Shown: piece by piece, positions 25,866 through 34,783 of the stretch
How the letters are laid out: each line of letters starts with the position of its first letter
Position numbering within the stretch: the stretch's first letter is position 1
Source of the DNA: CALANV01 sp036381615
GTDB lineage: Bacteria > Pseudomonadota > Alphaproteobacteria > CACIAM-22H2
Length of the DNA: 64,000 nucleotides
Assembly: GCA_036381615.1 (NCBI GenBank)
Contig: DASVCL010000031.1
Span: forward strand, 47,032 to 111,031
Direction of reading: 5' to 3'
The notes under the pieces: model-generated
Database searches by the model: none
What the model was told of the DNA's origin: nothing
The model's input: the letters and a program-made list of their open reading frames with translations, nothing else
Made by a program: the position numbers and the translations under genes

Positions 25866-26918
25866 TTGCACGAGGTGGTCCATAAACAGCGTTCCCGGCT
25901 GTCGCCGCTCACCCGCCGGCGGCTCGCCAATTTCCGCGCGAACCGTCGCGGGTTCTGGTCGCTGTGGATCTTCCTGCTGCTCTTCACGGTCTCGCTGTTC
26001 GCCGAATTCATCGCCAACGACAAACCGATCCTGATTCGCTACGACGGCGCTTTCTACATGCCGATCTTCAGGTCGTATCCCGAGACGACCTTCGGCGGCG
26101 AGTTTCCGACCGAGGCGGACTACCGCGATCCCTACGTGATCGAGCTGATCCAGGAAAAGGGCTGGATGGTGTGGCCCCTCATTCCGTTCAGCTACAACAC
26201 GATCAACTTCGACCTGCCGCAGCCTGCGCCCTCGCCGCCGACATCCGTCAATTGGCTCGGCACCGATGACCAGGGTCGCGACGTGCTGGCGCGCCTCATC
26301 TACGGGTTCCGGATCTCCGTCCTGTTCGGCCTGGCGCTGACGGCCCTGAGTTCGATGATCGGCATCGTGGCCGGGGCCGTGCAGGGCTATTTCGGCGGCT
26401 GGACCGACCTCCTGTTCCAGCGGTTCATCGAGATCTGGGCCGGCCTGCCGCAGCTCTACCTGCTGATCATTCTGGCCGCCTTCGTCCAGCCGAACTTCTG
26501 GTGGCTGCTCGGACTGCTGCTCCTCTTCAGCTGGACCGGGCTCGTCGACGTCGTCCGTGCCGAGTTCCTGCGTGCGCGAAACTTCGACTACGTCCGCGCC
26601 GCCAAGGCGCTCGGGGCCAGCGACATCGTCATCATGTTCCGACACGTGCTGCCCAACGCGATGGTCGCCACGCTGACCTTCCTTCCGTTCATCCTGTCGG
26701 GATCGATCGTCGCGCTGGTCTCGCTCGACTTCCTCGGCTTCGGGCTGCCCCCGGGTTCACCGTCCCTGGGCGAGCTCCTGAATCAAGGCAAATCGAATCT
26801 GCAGGCGCCGTGGCTCGGCATCACGTCGTTCCTCGTCATCGCGGTCGTCCTCACGCTGCTGGTGTTCGTCGGCGAGGCCGTGCGCGATGCCTTCGACCCG
26901 CGCAAGGTGTTCAAATGA
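25866..26918 (+). CDS. yejE: ABC transporter permease YejE
   Basis: A 350-aa inner-membrane permease that starts with TTG at 25866, three bases after the yejB stop. The N-terminal cytoplasmic segment SPLTRRRLANFRANRRGFWS and the long periplasmic loop (residues 60-140) with NWLGTDDQGRDVLARLIYGF are typical of YejE. The EAA loop is VRAAKALGASDIVIM. Its stop overlaps the yejF ATG by four bases (ATGA). Together with YejB it forms the translocation channel. Confidence 0.93.
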   Translation: MHEVVHKQRSRLSPLTRRRLANFRANRRGFWSLWIFLLLFTVSLFAEFIANDKPILIRYDGAFYMPIFRSYPETTFGGEFPTEADYRDPYVIELIQEKGWMVWPLIPFSYNTINFDLPQPAPSPPTSVNWLGTDDQGRDVLARLIYGFRISVLFGLALTALSSMIGIVAGAVQGYFGGWTDLLFQRFIEIWAGLPQLYLLIILAAFVQPNFWWLLGLLLLFSWTGLVDVVRAEFLRARNFDYVRAAKALGASDIVIMFRHVLPNAMVATLTFLPFILSGSIVALVSLDFLGFGLPPGSPSLGELLNQGKSNLQAPWLGITSFLVIAVVLTLLVFVGEAVRDAFDPRKVFK

Positions 26919-28585
26919 GCGCGCCTCCGGAGGGCAGAACGTCGATGGCTGAAACCACCCCCTTGCTGCGCGTACGCGATCTTTCCGTGACCTTCGAGGT
27001 CGGTCGCGATCGCACGTTCACGGCCGTCGACCGCATCTCGTTCCAGCTCGACCGCGGCGAGACTCTGGCCCTTGTCGGCGAATCCGGATCGGGCAAGTCG
27101 GTCACGGCGCTGTCGATCCTCCAGCTCCTGCCCTATCCGCTGGCGCGGCATCCGGCCGGCAGCTCCATCACGTTCCGCGGCGAAGAGCTGGTCGGCGCGC
27201 CGGAGTCGCGCCTGCGGGCGATCCGCGGCGACCGCATCGCGATGATCTTCCAGGAACCGATGACCTCGCTGAATCCGCTCCACACGATCGAAAAGCAGAT
27301 CGGCGAGACGCTACTGATTCACAAGGGACTGTCGGGGGCGGCGGCGCGCGCCCGGATCATCGAACTGCTTCGCCTCGTTGGCCTCGGCGCGCAGGCGGAG
27401 GCCCGGCTCGGCGCCTATCCGCACCAGCTCTCGGGCGGCCAGCGTCAGCGCGTCATGATCGCCATGGCACTCGCCAACGAGCCCGACCTCCTGATCGCCG
27501 ACGAGCCGACCACGGCGGTGGACGTGACGATCCAGGCCCAGCTGCTGCGACTCCTGAAGGAACTGCAGGCGCGGCTCGGCATGGCCATGCTGTTCATCAC
27601 CCATGACCTGGGCATCGTGCGCAAGATCGCCCACCGCGTCTGCGTGATGCAGGAGGGGCGCATCGTCGAGGCCGGCCGGGTGGCGGACGTGTTCGAGCGG
27701 CCGCAGCATGCGTATACCCGTCACCTGCTGGCGGCCGAGCCCAAGGGCAATCCGGCGCCGCGCCCGCCGGATGCGCGTACGATTGTTGCGGTGCGGGACG
27801 TGCGCGTATGGTTTCCGATCAAGACCGGCGTGTTCAAGCGCACCGTGGGTCACGTGAAGGCGGTGGACGGCGTCAGCGTCACGATCAAGGAAGGCCAGAC
27901 GCTGGGCGTCGTCGGCGAGTCCGGCTCGGGCAAGACGACGCTGGGCCTGGCGCTGCTCCGGCTCGAATCCTCGACGGGCGACATCGCGTTCGACGGCCGC
28001 GACATCCGGGCCCTGCGCACCAGCCAGCTCCGTCCGTTGCGCCGCGAGATGCAAATCGTGTTTCAGGACCCGTTCGGCAGCCTGAGCCCGCGCCTCTCGG
28101 TCGGCGAGATCATCGAGGAGGGGCTGAAGGTCCACGGCATCGGCTCGGCGGCGGAGCGCGAAGCCATGATCATCGAGGCGCTGCGCGAGGTACGGCTCGA
28201 TCCCGAGACGCGCCACCGCTACCCGCACGAATTCTCGGGCGGGCAGCGCCAACGCATCGCGATCGCCCGCGCCCTCGTGCTCAAGCCGCGTTTCATCGTT
28301 CTCGATGAGCCGACCTCCGCGCTCGACATGTCGGTCCAGGCGCAGATCGTCGACCTGCTGCGCGAGCTCCAGAACCGGCACCGCCTCGCCTACATGTTCA
28401 TCAGCCATGACCTGCGGGTCGTCCGCGCGCTTGCCGACGAGGTCATGGTCCTCAAGGACGGCAAGGTCGTCGAACACGGACCGGCCGCGCAGATCTTCGA
28501 AGCGCCGCGCGAGCCCTATACGCGGGCCCTGATGGCCGCCGCCTTCGCGCTGGAAGCCATCGAGGGCGACGCTGTGAGGACTTGA
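26915..28585 (+). CDS. yejF: Dual-ATPase ABC transporter ATP-binding protein YejF
   Basis: A 556-aa protein carrying two complete nucleotide-binding domains. The first has GESGSGKSVTALSIL (Walker A), LSGGQRQRVMIAMAL (signature) and LLIADEPTTAVD (Walker B). The second has GESGSGKTTLGLALL, FSGGQRQRIAIARAL and FIVLDEPTSALD. Each domain ends in the oligopeptide-type C-terminal block (HAYTRHLLAAEP and EPYTRALMAAAF). The fused arrangement is diagnostic of YejF. The ATG at 26915 overlaps the yejE stop; an ATG at 26945 is the alternative. Confidence 0.95.
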   Translation: MSAPPEGRTSMAETTPLLRVRDLSVTFEVGRDRTFTAVDRISFQLDRGETLALVGESGSGKSVTALSILQLLPYPLARHPAGSSITFRGEELVGAPESRLRAIRGDRIAMIFQEPMTSLNPLHTIEKQIGETLLIHKGLSGAAARARIIELLRLVGLGAQAEARLGAYPHQLSGGQRQRVMIAMALANEPDLLIADEPTTAVDVTIQAQLLRLLKELQARLGMAMLFITHDLGIVRKIAHRVCVMQEGRIVEAGRVADVFERPQHAYTRHLLAAEPKGNPAPRPPDARTIVAVRDVRVWFPIKTGVFKRTVGHVKAVDGVSVTIKEGQTLGVVGESGSGKTTLGLALLRLESSTGDIAFDGRDIRALRTSQLRPLRREMQIVFQDPFGSLSPRLSVGEIIEEGLKVHGIGSAAEREAMIIEALREVRLDPETRHRYPHEFSGGQRQRIAIARALVLKPRFIVLDEPTSALDMSVQAQIVDLLRELQNRHRLAYMFISHDLRVVRALADEVMVLKDGKVVEHGPAAQIFEAPREPYTRALMAAAFALEAIEGDAVRT

Positions 28586-28589
28586 GGCC

Positions 28590-28610
28590 GGGCGGCGCAA
28601 TGCGCCGCCC
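28590..28610. terminator. Hairpin between convergent yejF and sodC
   Basis: A perfect 9-bp inverted repeat GGGCGGCGC / GCGCCGCCC separated by AAT, 5 bp after the yejF stop and 24 bp beyond the sodC stop. There is no T tract on either side, so it may act as a 3'-end barrier or a bidirectional terminator. Confidence 0.45.
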
Positions 28611-28633
28611 GACGCTTGCCGGAAGCAGTCTTG

Positions 28634-29173
28634 CTATCGTGCGCTGATCACACCGCAGGCGATTCGGGCGCCGGCGCCGCCGATCGGCTGCGACATGTGA
28701 TCGTCGCGGTTCTCGTGAATGACGATTGCCGCACCGTCGCCATCGAGCAGAGCCGGCGGGCCGTTGCCGTCGAGTGAGACCAGCGTGGTGAACATCTCTG
28801 CCCGCACCGTACCGTCGCCGGCCGCGAAGATGTTGGGCAGATCGCCGCTGTCCGGGCCTTGTGGATTCATCAGCCCGTGCGGCTTGTTGCCCGGGTTGAT
28901 GTGCCCCTTCGAAGCCGGAAAGCCCTCGGCGTGATCTTCACAGGTGCCGACGCTGTGAATGTGGATGCCGTGCGGCCCGGGCGGCATGTCGCGCAGCTCG
29001 AGATAGATGAGCATACCGTTCGGACCCTGCGTCAGGTCGGCATGCCCGATCGTCTCGCCCCGACGGTTCTTGAACTCGGCCCGCGCGGTCTGCGCCGCCG
29101 CATCGCCGATCAACGGCATGGTCCCCGTCAGGGCAGCCAGCGCGCATGCGAACGCGATGCCGCGTTTCAGCAT
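28634..29173 (-). CDS. sodC: Periplasmic Cu/Zn superoxide dismutase
   Basis: A 179-aa exported enzyme (signal peptide 1-28, ending DAAAQT) that dismutes superoxide in the periplasm. The copper and zinc ligands are visible in order: HGIHIHSVG, HINPGNKPHG, DLPN and VIHENRDDHM. The two cysteines of the structural disulphide are in GTCEDH and RIACGV. Length and motif order are normal. The ATG at 29173 was chosen because it begins the signal peptide. It is convergent with yejF. Confidence 0.95.
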   Translation of the reverse strand: MLKRGIAFACALAALTGTMPLIGDAAAQTARAEFKNRRGETIGHADLTQGPNGMLIYLELRDMPPGPHGIHIHSVGTCEDHAEGFPASKGHINPGNKPHGLMNPQGPDSGDLPNIFAAGDGTVRAEMFTTLVSLDGNGPPALLDGDGAAIVIHENRDDHMSQPIGGAGARIACGVISAR

Positions 29174-29332
29174 GGAATCCTCCTTCGATCCGGATCGATC
29201 CCCGCGCCCCCGACCGGCCGGTCTTGCGACGCTAGCAGGGCCGGACCGGGTTGACCAGATATGGCTACGCTCCCCCAATGGACGATCCGGCGCGAACCAA
29301 GTACCGTCTCGCGCCAGCAGGGATTTACGCGC

Positions 29333-30265
29333 GTGCCGACACTCCTTTTCTCATCTCAGGCCGACGATCCCGCGGCATGGACGCGGGCGCTCAAGCGCAA
29401 CATGCCGGAACTGGAAATCCGCGTCTGGCCCGAGGTCGGCGACGTGCGCGACATCGATATCGCCCTGGTCTGGCGCTATCCGCGGGGCGATCTCCGCCGC
29501 TACCCGAACCTGAAGTTGATCTACTCCCTGGGCGCCGGCGTCGATCATCTTCTGAACGATCCCGATCTTCCGGCCGGGGTGCCGATCGCACGCATCGTCG
29601 ACCCGGCGCTGACCGCCGGCATGAGCGAGTATGTACTGCTCGCCGTTCTGCGCTATCACCGGCACCTTCCCGAGTACGAACGGCTTCAGCGCGAGCGGCG
29701 ATGGAAGAAGCTCCCGCAGCCCAGCACGGCCGAGCGGCGCGTCGGCATTCTCGGCATGGGCGAATTGGGAAGGGATGCCGGCACCAAGCTCGCCGCGCTC
29801 GGCTTCCGCGTCGCAGGCTGGAGCCGCCGGCCGAAGCAGATCATGGGCATCGAGAGTTTCGCCGGTGAAGACGCACTGCCCGCCTTTCTCGCCCGGACGG
29901 ATATTCTCGTCTGTCTGCTGCCGTTGACGCCGGAGACACGGGGCCTCATCAACGCGCATAGGCTGGCGCAACTGCCGCGAGGCGCTTATGTCATCAATGC
30001 CGCACGCGGCGGCCATGTCGTGGACGCGGACCTTATCGCCGCGCTCGACTCGGGCCACATCGCCGGCGCGACGCTCGACGTCTTCACGCCGGAGCCACTG
30101 CCGCCGACGCATCCCTACTGGACGCATCCCAAGGTGACGGTGACGCCGCACATCGCCAGCCTGACCAATCCGGAGACGGCGAGCGTGCAGATCGCGGCGA
30201 ACATCAGGCGGCTACTCGCCGGGGCGCCGCTCGAGCATCTCGTCGACCGCACGACCGGTTATTGA
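29333..30265 (+). CDS. 2-hydroxyacid dehydrogenase, GhrA-like (glyoxylate/hydroxypyruvate reductase)
   Basis: A 310-aa NAD(P)H-dependent D-2-hydroxyacid dehydrogenase. The nucleotide-binding motif is VGILGMGELGRDAG, and the active-site triad is seen as Arg in INAARGGHVVD, Glu in DVFTPEPLPPTHPYW and His in TPHIASLTNP. The C-terminal block resembles GhrA of enterobacteria (312 aa). I chose the GTG at 29333 with its AGGGA site eight bases upstream; longer starts at 29261 add residues unlike the family. Substrate preference cannot be fixed by sequence. Confidence 0.87.
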   Translation: MPTLLFSSQADDPAAWTRALKRNMPELEIRVWPEVGDVRDIDIALVWRYPRGDLRRYPNLKLIYSLGAGVDHLLNDPDLPAGVPIARIVDPALTAGMSEYVLLAVLRYHRHLPEYERLQRERRWKKLPQPSTAERRVGILGMGELGRDAGTKLAALGFRVAGWSRRPKQIMGIESFAGEDALPAFLARTDILVCLLPLTPETRGLINAHRLAQLPRGAYVINAARGGHVVDADLIAALDSGHIAGATLDVFTPEPLPPTHPYWTHPKVTVTPHIASLTNPETASVQIAANIRRLLAGAPLEHLVDRTTGY

Positions 30266-30301
30266 GATGCTGCCCCCGACTTGCCGGGCTTCCGAGGTGC
30301 C

Positions 30302-31315
30302 TCAGCGACGCATGTTGTTCGTCAGCTTCCATTCGCTGCGCTGGATATAGTTCTGGGCGACGAAACGGTAGGTCGCGCGCACCAGATTCTCGAGCGCCTC
30401 GCCCCGCTCCAGCTTGATCTCCTGCCATTTTTCGATCATGTCGTCCCATTGCATGAGACGATGGTGGAGATCATCGCGGTTCTGGCGGATGAACGCGATC
30501 TGATCATCGATCTTCCGCAGCATCATCAGGATTTCACAAGTATTCGCGTCGATCAGGCCGAAGGCCGTCTGGAATTCCGCCTCGGGCCGACGCATGAGCG
30601 TGAGGACACGGACGATCTCCTCGGTCACGGTCCGCTCGCGCTTGTACAGCGACGCAACCTCCCCGAGCCGCGCGAGGATCATGCGCACCGCCCCGAAACG
30701 CTCGCGCAACGCCTCGATATAGGCGAGCTCGCGCGCAAGCGTCTCGAACCGGTCGACGACCTCGTTGCGGCGCTCACGGCCGAGCCCGAGCTTTTCCGCC
30801 GCCTCATCGAACGCCTTCTGGACGCGCTGCTTGGTCTGCGGATCGCCGGCCAGCATCTCGAGCTGTTCCGCGTCGAGATGCGCCATCTCGCCACCGCTGA
30901 GCCACGCGGCGAGCTGAACGGTCAGGCGGTTGCGGGCGATCGTGCGATGCCGCTCCTCGACCGTCCATGAGCAGCTTCCGTCGAGCAGCTCGTTGGGGAT
31001 CGAGTCGTTCGGGCGGATCTCCTTGACGAAGCGCAGGCTGTCGCCGACCAGACTGAGCAGCCGGCCGTCGTGGCTGTCGGGCGAAATGCCGAACTCGTTC
31101 ATCAGCGACGGCAGCGAAATGCCGCAGCGCAGATCACCGATCTCGACGTGATAGAGCGGCTCGCCGCTGCCCGGCTCCAGGCGAAACACGCCGCCGCGGA
31201 TGTTGAAGACCTTGTGCTCGAAGTTGAAATGCGTGCTGTGCACGGACGGCGTCGCGACGGCACCACCGACGGTCGAGGCCGGCCCCTCGTGATTGCGTCC
31301 CGCTGTCTGTTGCAT
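30302..31315 (-). CDS. Hypothetical helix-rich protein
   Basis: A 337-aa soluble protein of unknown function from the ATG at 31315 (a GTG at 31321 is also possible). The first third (to about residue 110) seems beta-rich, with FNFEHKVFNIRGGVFRL. The remainder is charged and helical with likely coiled coil, for example AYIEALRERFGAVRMILARL and LHHRLMQWDDMIEKWQEIKL. No signal peptide or membrane segment is present. The protein contains four Trp residues in its C-terminal part. It stands alone between ghrA-like and aminopeptidase genes. I do not recognise a family. Confidence 0.6.
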   Translation of the reverse strand: MQQTAGRNHEGPASTVGGAVATPSVHSTHFNFEHKVFNIRGGVFRLEPGSGEPLYHVEIGDLRCGISLPSLMNEFGISPDSHDGRLLSLVGDSLRFVKEIRPNDSIPNELLDGSCSWTVEERHRTIARNRLTVQLAAWLSGGEMAHLDAEQLEMLAGDPQTKQRVQKAFDEAAEKLGLGRERRNEVVDRFETLARELAYIEALRERFGAVRMILARLGEVASLYKRERTVTEEIVRVLTLMRRPEAEFQTAFGLIDANTCEILMMLRKIDDQIAFIRQNRDDLHHRLMQWDDMIEKWQEIKLERGEALENLVRATYRFVAQNYIQRSEWKLTNNMRR

Positions 31316-31434
31316 CGTCACGCCGCAGTTTTCCTACGCGCCCGCCAAATGATCCGGGCGCCACCCCTACAGGAAACCTGGATTGTGTTAACAGACCGAT
31401 AATGCGCACTAAGGTGGCATTTACACGGCGCCGC

Positions 31435-32892
31435 TCAACGCCGTGCCCGGCGACCGAACCGCTCGGCGATGACCGCGAAGACGGCGCGGACGGCCTGCAT
31501 CTCGCCGCCTTCCGGCCGGCCTGGACGGGCCTGCGGGTTCCACGCGTAGATGTCGAAATGGGCCCAGGGAATGCCCTTTCCCACGAATTCCTGCAGGAAC
31601 AGGGCGGCCGTGACGGCGCCGGCGAACGGCCCGTCGGAGACGTTGTTCAGGTCCGCAATACGGCTGTCGAGCCGTTTGCGATAGGGCGCCCACAGCGGGA
31701 GGCGCCAGACGGGGTCGGCCTCCGCCGCCGCATGGCGGGCGATATCGGCCGCAAGTTCGTCGTCGTTGGTGAACAGGGCCGGCAGTTCGGGTCCGAGCGC
31801 GACGCGGGCCGCCCCCGTAAGCGTGGCAAAGTCGATCAGCAGCGCCGGCCGTTCGTCCGACGCGTCGGCAAGGGCATCGGCGAGAATGAGCCGCCCCTCG
31901 GCGTCGGTGTTACCGATTTCGACGGTCAACCCCTTGCGGGAGCGGATGACGTCGAGCGGGCGCATCGCGTTGCCTGCGACCGCATTGTCGACCGCGGGTA
32001 CGAGGACGCGAAGGCGGACGGGGAGCTTTGCCTCGACGATCATGCGGGCGAGCCCGAGCGCGTGCGCGGCGCCGCCCATATCCTTCTTCATGATCTTCAT
32101 CGCCGATTCGGGCTTGAGGTCGAGGCCGCCGGTATCAAAGCAGACACCCTTGCCGACGATGGCGACGCACGGATGATTCGCCCGGCCCCAGCGCAGGTCG
32201 ATGAGCCGCGGCGCGCGCGGGCTCGCGCGACCGACCGCGTGGATCAGCGGATAGTTCCGCGCCTTGAGCGCGTCGCCCTCGATGACGGTGGCCTTCATGC
32301 CGAGCCGGCGCGCCATTTCGCGCGCGGCGCGGGCCAGCTCGCCGGGACCCATGTCCTCCGCCGGCGTGTTAATCAGGTCGCGCACGAAGGCGCTCGCATC
32401 GACCGTACGCTCGACATGGGCCCGGTCGGCGCACGCCGGCCAGACGAGTTCCGCCGGCGCCCGGGCCGCGCGCCGGTAGCGCGTGAAGGCATAGGCGCCG
32501 AGTCCCCAGCCCAGCGCGAAGCGCGTTGCCGCCGGGGCTTCAGGTTCCGTCGCCAGCCGGTACGATCCTGCGGGCAGCCGCCCCGGCAGCCCCGCGGCCG
32601 TCCACAAATCGTCGCTGCCGCCGTCGCCGGCCATGCCGACCAGCACACCGGCCGGGTCGCCCTGACGGCCGGGGATGAGGCATAGTTCACCCGCCGCCGC
32701 CTTGAAGCCGCTGCCCTCGACCCAGCGGCGTTGTACGTCCGGCGCCCGTTCGAGCCAGCCGGGCAGGTCCTGTCGGGTGAGGAGCGTCAGCGTCTTTGTC
32801 TGTGCGACGGGCCTGGTGCGAAACGGCAGCGGCAACGGCTTACTCCCGATCGTGAGTGATTCGCGGTCCAAAAGTGCCGGAAAACGGCCCAT
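31435..32892 (-). CDS. Leucyl aminopeptidase (M17 family)
   Basis: A 485-aa cytosol-type aminopeptidase with two metal ions. The N-terminal region (to about 190) is the substrate-recognition macro-type domain, and the catalytic C-terminal domain has VGKGVCFDTGGLDLKP, MKKDMGGAA, the PepA signature NTDAEGRLILADAL and LLIDFATLTGAARVAL. The start at ATG 32892 is uncertain: a shorter version beginning near codon 13 is equally plausible. It is divergent from the GST gene, whose start lies 58 bp away, so promoters overlap in that gap. Confidence 0.88.
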   Translation of the reverse strand: MGRFPALLDRESLTIGSKPLPLPFRTRPVAQTKTLTLLTRQDLPGWLERAPDVQRRWVEGSGFKAAAGELCLIPGRQGDPAGVLVGMAGDGGSDDLWTAAGLPGRLPAGSYRLATEPEAPAATRFALGWGLGAYAFTRYRRAARAPAELVWPACADRAHVERTVDASAFVRDLINTPAEDMGPGELARAAREMARRLGMKATVIEGDALKARNYPLIHAVGRASPRAPRLIDLRWGRANHPCVAIVGKGVCFDTGGLDLKPESAMKIMKKDMGGAAHALGLARMIVEAKLPVRLRVLVPAVDNAVAGNAMRPLDVIRSRKGLTVEIGNTDAEGRLILADALADASDERPALLIDFATLTGAARVALGPELPALFTNDDELAADIARHAAAEADPVWRLPLWAPYRKRLDSRIADLNNVSDGPFAGAVTAALFLQEFVGKGIPWAHFDIYAWNPQARPGRPEGGEMQAVRAVFAVIAERFGRRARR

Positions 32893-32950
32893 TCGACCAG
32901 TCACTTGCGGCGCTTGCACCGGTGCCGCGGCCGCGCCTAAGGTTCGCGCT

Positions 32951-33613
32951 ATGGCGGATTTCACCCTTTTCATCGGCAACAAGGCGTATTCGTCCTGGTC
33001 GCTGCGCGGTTGGCTCGCCTGCAAGATCGCCGGCATCGATTTCGACGAGGTCGTCATCCCCCTGTCCCGGCCGGAGACGGACGTCGAGATCCGCAAATAT
33101 TCGCCGTCGGGCAAGGTGCCGGCCCTGCGACACGGGTCCAACCTGATCTGGGAATCGATCGCCATCGGCGAATACCTGGCCGAGATCGTGCCGGCGGCCG
33201 GCCTGTGGCCGGCGGACCGCACGGCACGGGCGCACGCCCGAACGATCAGCGCCGAAATGCACGCCGGCTTCACCGATCTGCGGCGGAACATGTGGATGAA
33301 CACGCGCCGGACGTTTCCGGGCAAGGGACGCACGCCCGAGGCATTGGCCGACATCGAGCGCATCTGCGCGATATGGCGCGACACGCGGGCACGCTTCGGT
33401 CAGGACGGCCCCTGGCTGTTCGGCGGTCGCTTCTGCTTCGCCGACGCGATGTACGCACCGGTGGTCAGCCGATTCGTCACCTGGCAACCGCCGCTGCCCG
33501 ACGACGCGAAAGCCTATGTCGCGGCCGTGTGGGATCACCCGTTCATGCAGGAATGGCGCCGTGGGGCCGAGGCGGAGCCCTGGATCATCGACAAGTACGA
33601 GAATCCGGCCTAG
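32951..33613 (+). CDS. Glutathione S-transferase family protein
   Basis: A 220-aa cytosolic GST. The thioredoxin-like N-terminal domain opens FTLFIGNKAYSSWSLRGWL, with the catalytic Ser/Tyr region at YSSWS and the cis-proline site in GKVPALRHG. WESIAIGEYLAE leads into the helical domain, which contains WLFGGRFCFADAMYAPVVSR, the structural N-capping box. Likely glutathione conjugation or isomerase activity; substrate unknown. It follows the ATG by a hidden promoter shared with the aminopeptidase. Confidence 0.85.
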   Translation: MADFTLFIGNKAYSSWSLRGWLACKIAGIDFDEVVIPLSRPETDVEIRKYSPSGKVPALRHGSNLIWESIAIGEYLAEIVPAAGLWPADRTARAHARTISAEMHAGFTDLRRNMWMNTRRTFPGKGRTPEALADIERICAIWRDTRARFGQDGPWLFGGRFCFADAMYAPVVSRFVTWQPPLPDDAKAYVAAVWDHPFMQEWRRGAEAEPWIIDKYENPA

Positions 33614-33614
33614 C

Positions 33615-33631
33615 CGGCCGCATTCCGGCCG
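33615..33631. terminator. Short hairpin between convergent GST and TAXI genes
   Basis: A 6-bp perfect stem CGGCCG / CGGCCG with a CATTC loop, inside the 25-bp gap between two convergent genes. There is no T run. It may separate the two transcripts. Confidence 0.3.
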
Positions 33632-33638
33632 ACCGCCG

Positions 33639-34667
33639 TCAGCGGATCACGCCCGCTTCGAAATAGTAGAGCGCCGCGCCCGAATGGACGGGAAGCGCGA
33701 CGCCGTCGAGGGCGCTCTCCGGCCGGATCAGACGGCCATAGGGATGGCCGGTATCAAGCGCGCGGCGGTTATTGGGATGGAACAGGGCGCGCGTCAGTCC
33801 ATAAACGATCTTTTCATCCACTTCGGCGCCGACTGCCCACAGCACGCCGACACTGAGGGAGAGGGTTGCGCCGATACCCTGATAGGTCTCTTCCGGAATG
33901 ACGGTTTCGGTGAAGAAGGGAAACGCCCCGCGCAGCTTGCGCGCCTCGGCGCCGTCGATCGGAATCAGGGCGATCTCGCCGGTGCCTGCGAGATCGCGGA
34001 CCGTTTGCGCCGGAACGCCGGACATCAGGAAGAACGCGTCGAGCTTCCCCTGATGGAGCGCTTCGGCGGCCTCGAGCGGCGACAGGAACTGGGCCTTGAT
34101 GTCGCGCTCGGCGATACCAAGCGTCTGCAGCATGGCCCGCGCCGTGACCAGGGTCGACGAGTTCTCCTCGCCGAGCGACACGCGCTTGCCCCGCAGCCGG
34201 CGGAACTCGTCGATGTTCGAGTCGGACCGGACCACGACATGCATGGTCTCGGGATAGAGATTGGCGATGGCCCGCAGGTTCGGCACGGCCCCCTGGCGCC
34301 GGAACATGCCGGTCCCGTGGAAGGCCCAGTATGCGATGTCGGCCTGGCACAGTCCCGATTCGAGCTGCTGCTTTGCGATCATTTCGATGTTGGCGGTGGC
34401 GCCCGCCGTCGTCTGCGTCACCGCGATCAGGCCGGGCACGCCGCAGCTGCCGCCACGCTCGCATTCCCGGGCGCCCGGCGGCGAGCTGACGATGTTGCCG
34501 ATCAGGGTGCCGACCGCGAAATAGCTGCTGTCGACGGGGCCGGCCGCGATCCGGAAAAAGCGTGCCTCCTGCGCCAACGCCGCCGCCCGGGCAACCGGCC
34601 ACGGCGAAAGGGTCGCCATCAGGGCACCGCCCCCGCCCGCCATGAACGCCCGCCGCTTAAGCGTCAT
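33639..34667 (-). CDS. TAXI-family TRAP solute receptor
   Basis: A 342-aa periplasmic receptor with a signal (RRAFMAGGGGALMATLS) starting at ATG 34667. The TAXI fold is indicated by FRIAAGPVDSSYFAVGTLIG, GGSCGVPGLIAVTQTTAGAT and GTGMFRRQGAVPNLRAIANL. It ends in FHPNNRRALDTGHPYGRLI and a C-terminal ALPVHSGAALYYFEAG. TAXI receptors feed 4TM-12TM fused permeases, but none is near; instead this gene lies 117 bp downstream of a DctPQM operon. It is paralogous to the receptor at 42823-43824. Ligand unknown, probably an organic acid. Confidence 0.86.
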   Translation of the reverse strand: MTLKRRAFMAGGGGALMATLSPWPVARAAALAQEARFFRIAAGPVDSSYFAVGTLIGNIVSSPPGARECERGGSCGVPGLIAVTQTTAGATANIEMIAKQQLESGLCQADIAYWAFHGTGMFRRQGAVPNLRAIANLYPETMHVVVRSDSNIDEFRRLRGKRVSLGEENSSTLVTARAMLQTLGIAERDIKAQFLSPLEAAEALHQGKLDAFFLMSGVPAQTVRDLAGTGEIALIPIDGAEARKLRGAFPFFTETVIPEETYQGIGATLSLSVGVLWAVGAEVDEKIVYGLTRALFHPNNRRALDTGHPYGRLIRPESALDGVALPVHSGAALYYFEAGVIR

Positions 34668-34783
34668 CGCTGCCCGTCGTAGCACCAGTCGCCGGCCGAC
34701 GACCGGATTGAATTCAGCCGATGGTCCCTATGTACCGCGCGCGTCCGGTGAATTGAAGCCGGATGTGGCGCGGGCGCGCCGGT

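Noticed and set aside
24741..26645. 634-codon open frame opposite yejB and yejE
   Set aside because: Shadow of two membrane proteins. The product is highly charged (Asp, Glu, Arg) without any family motif.
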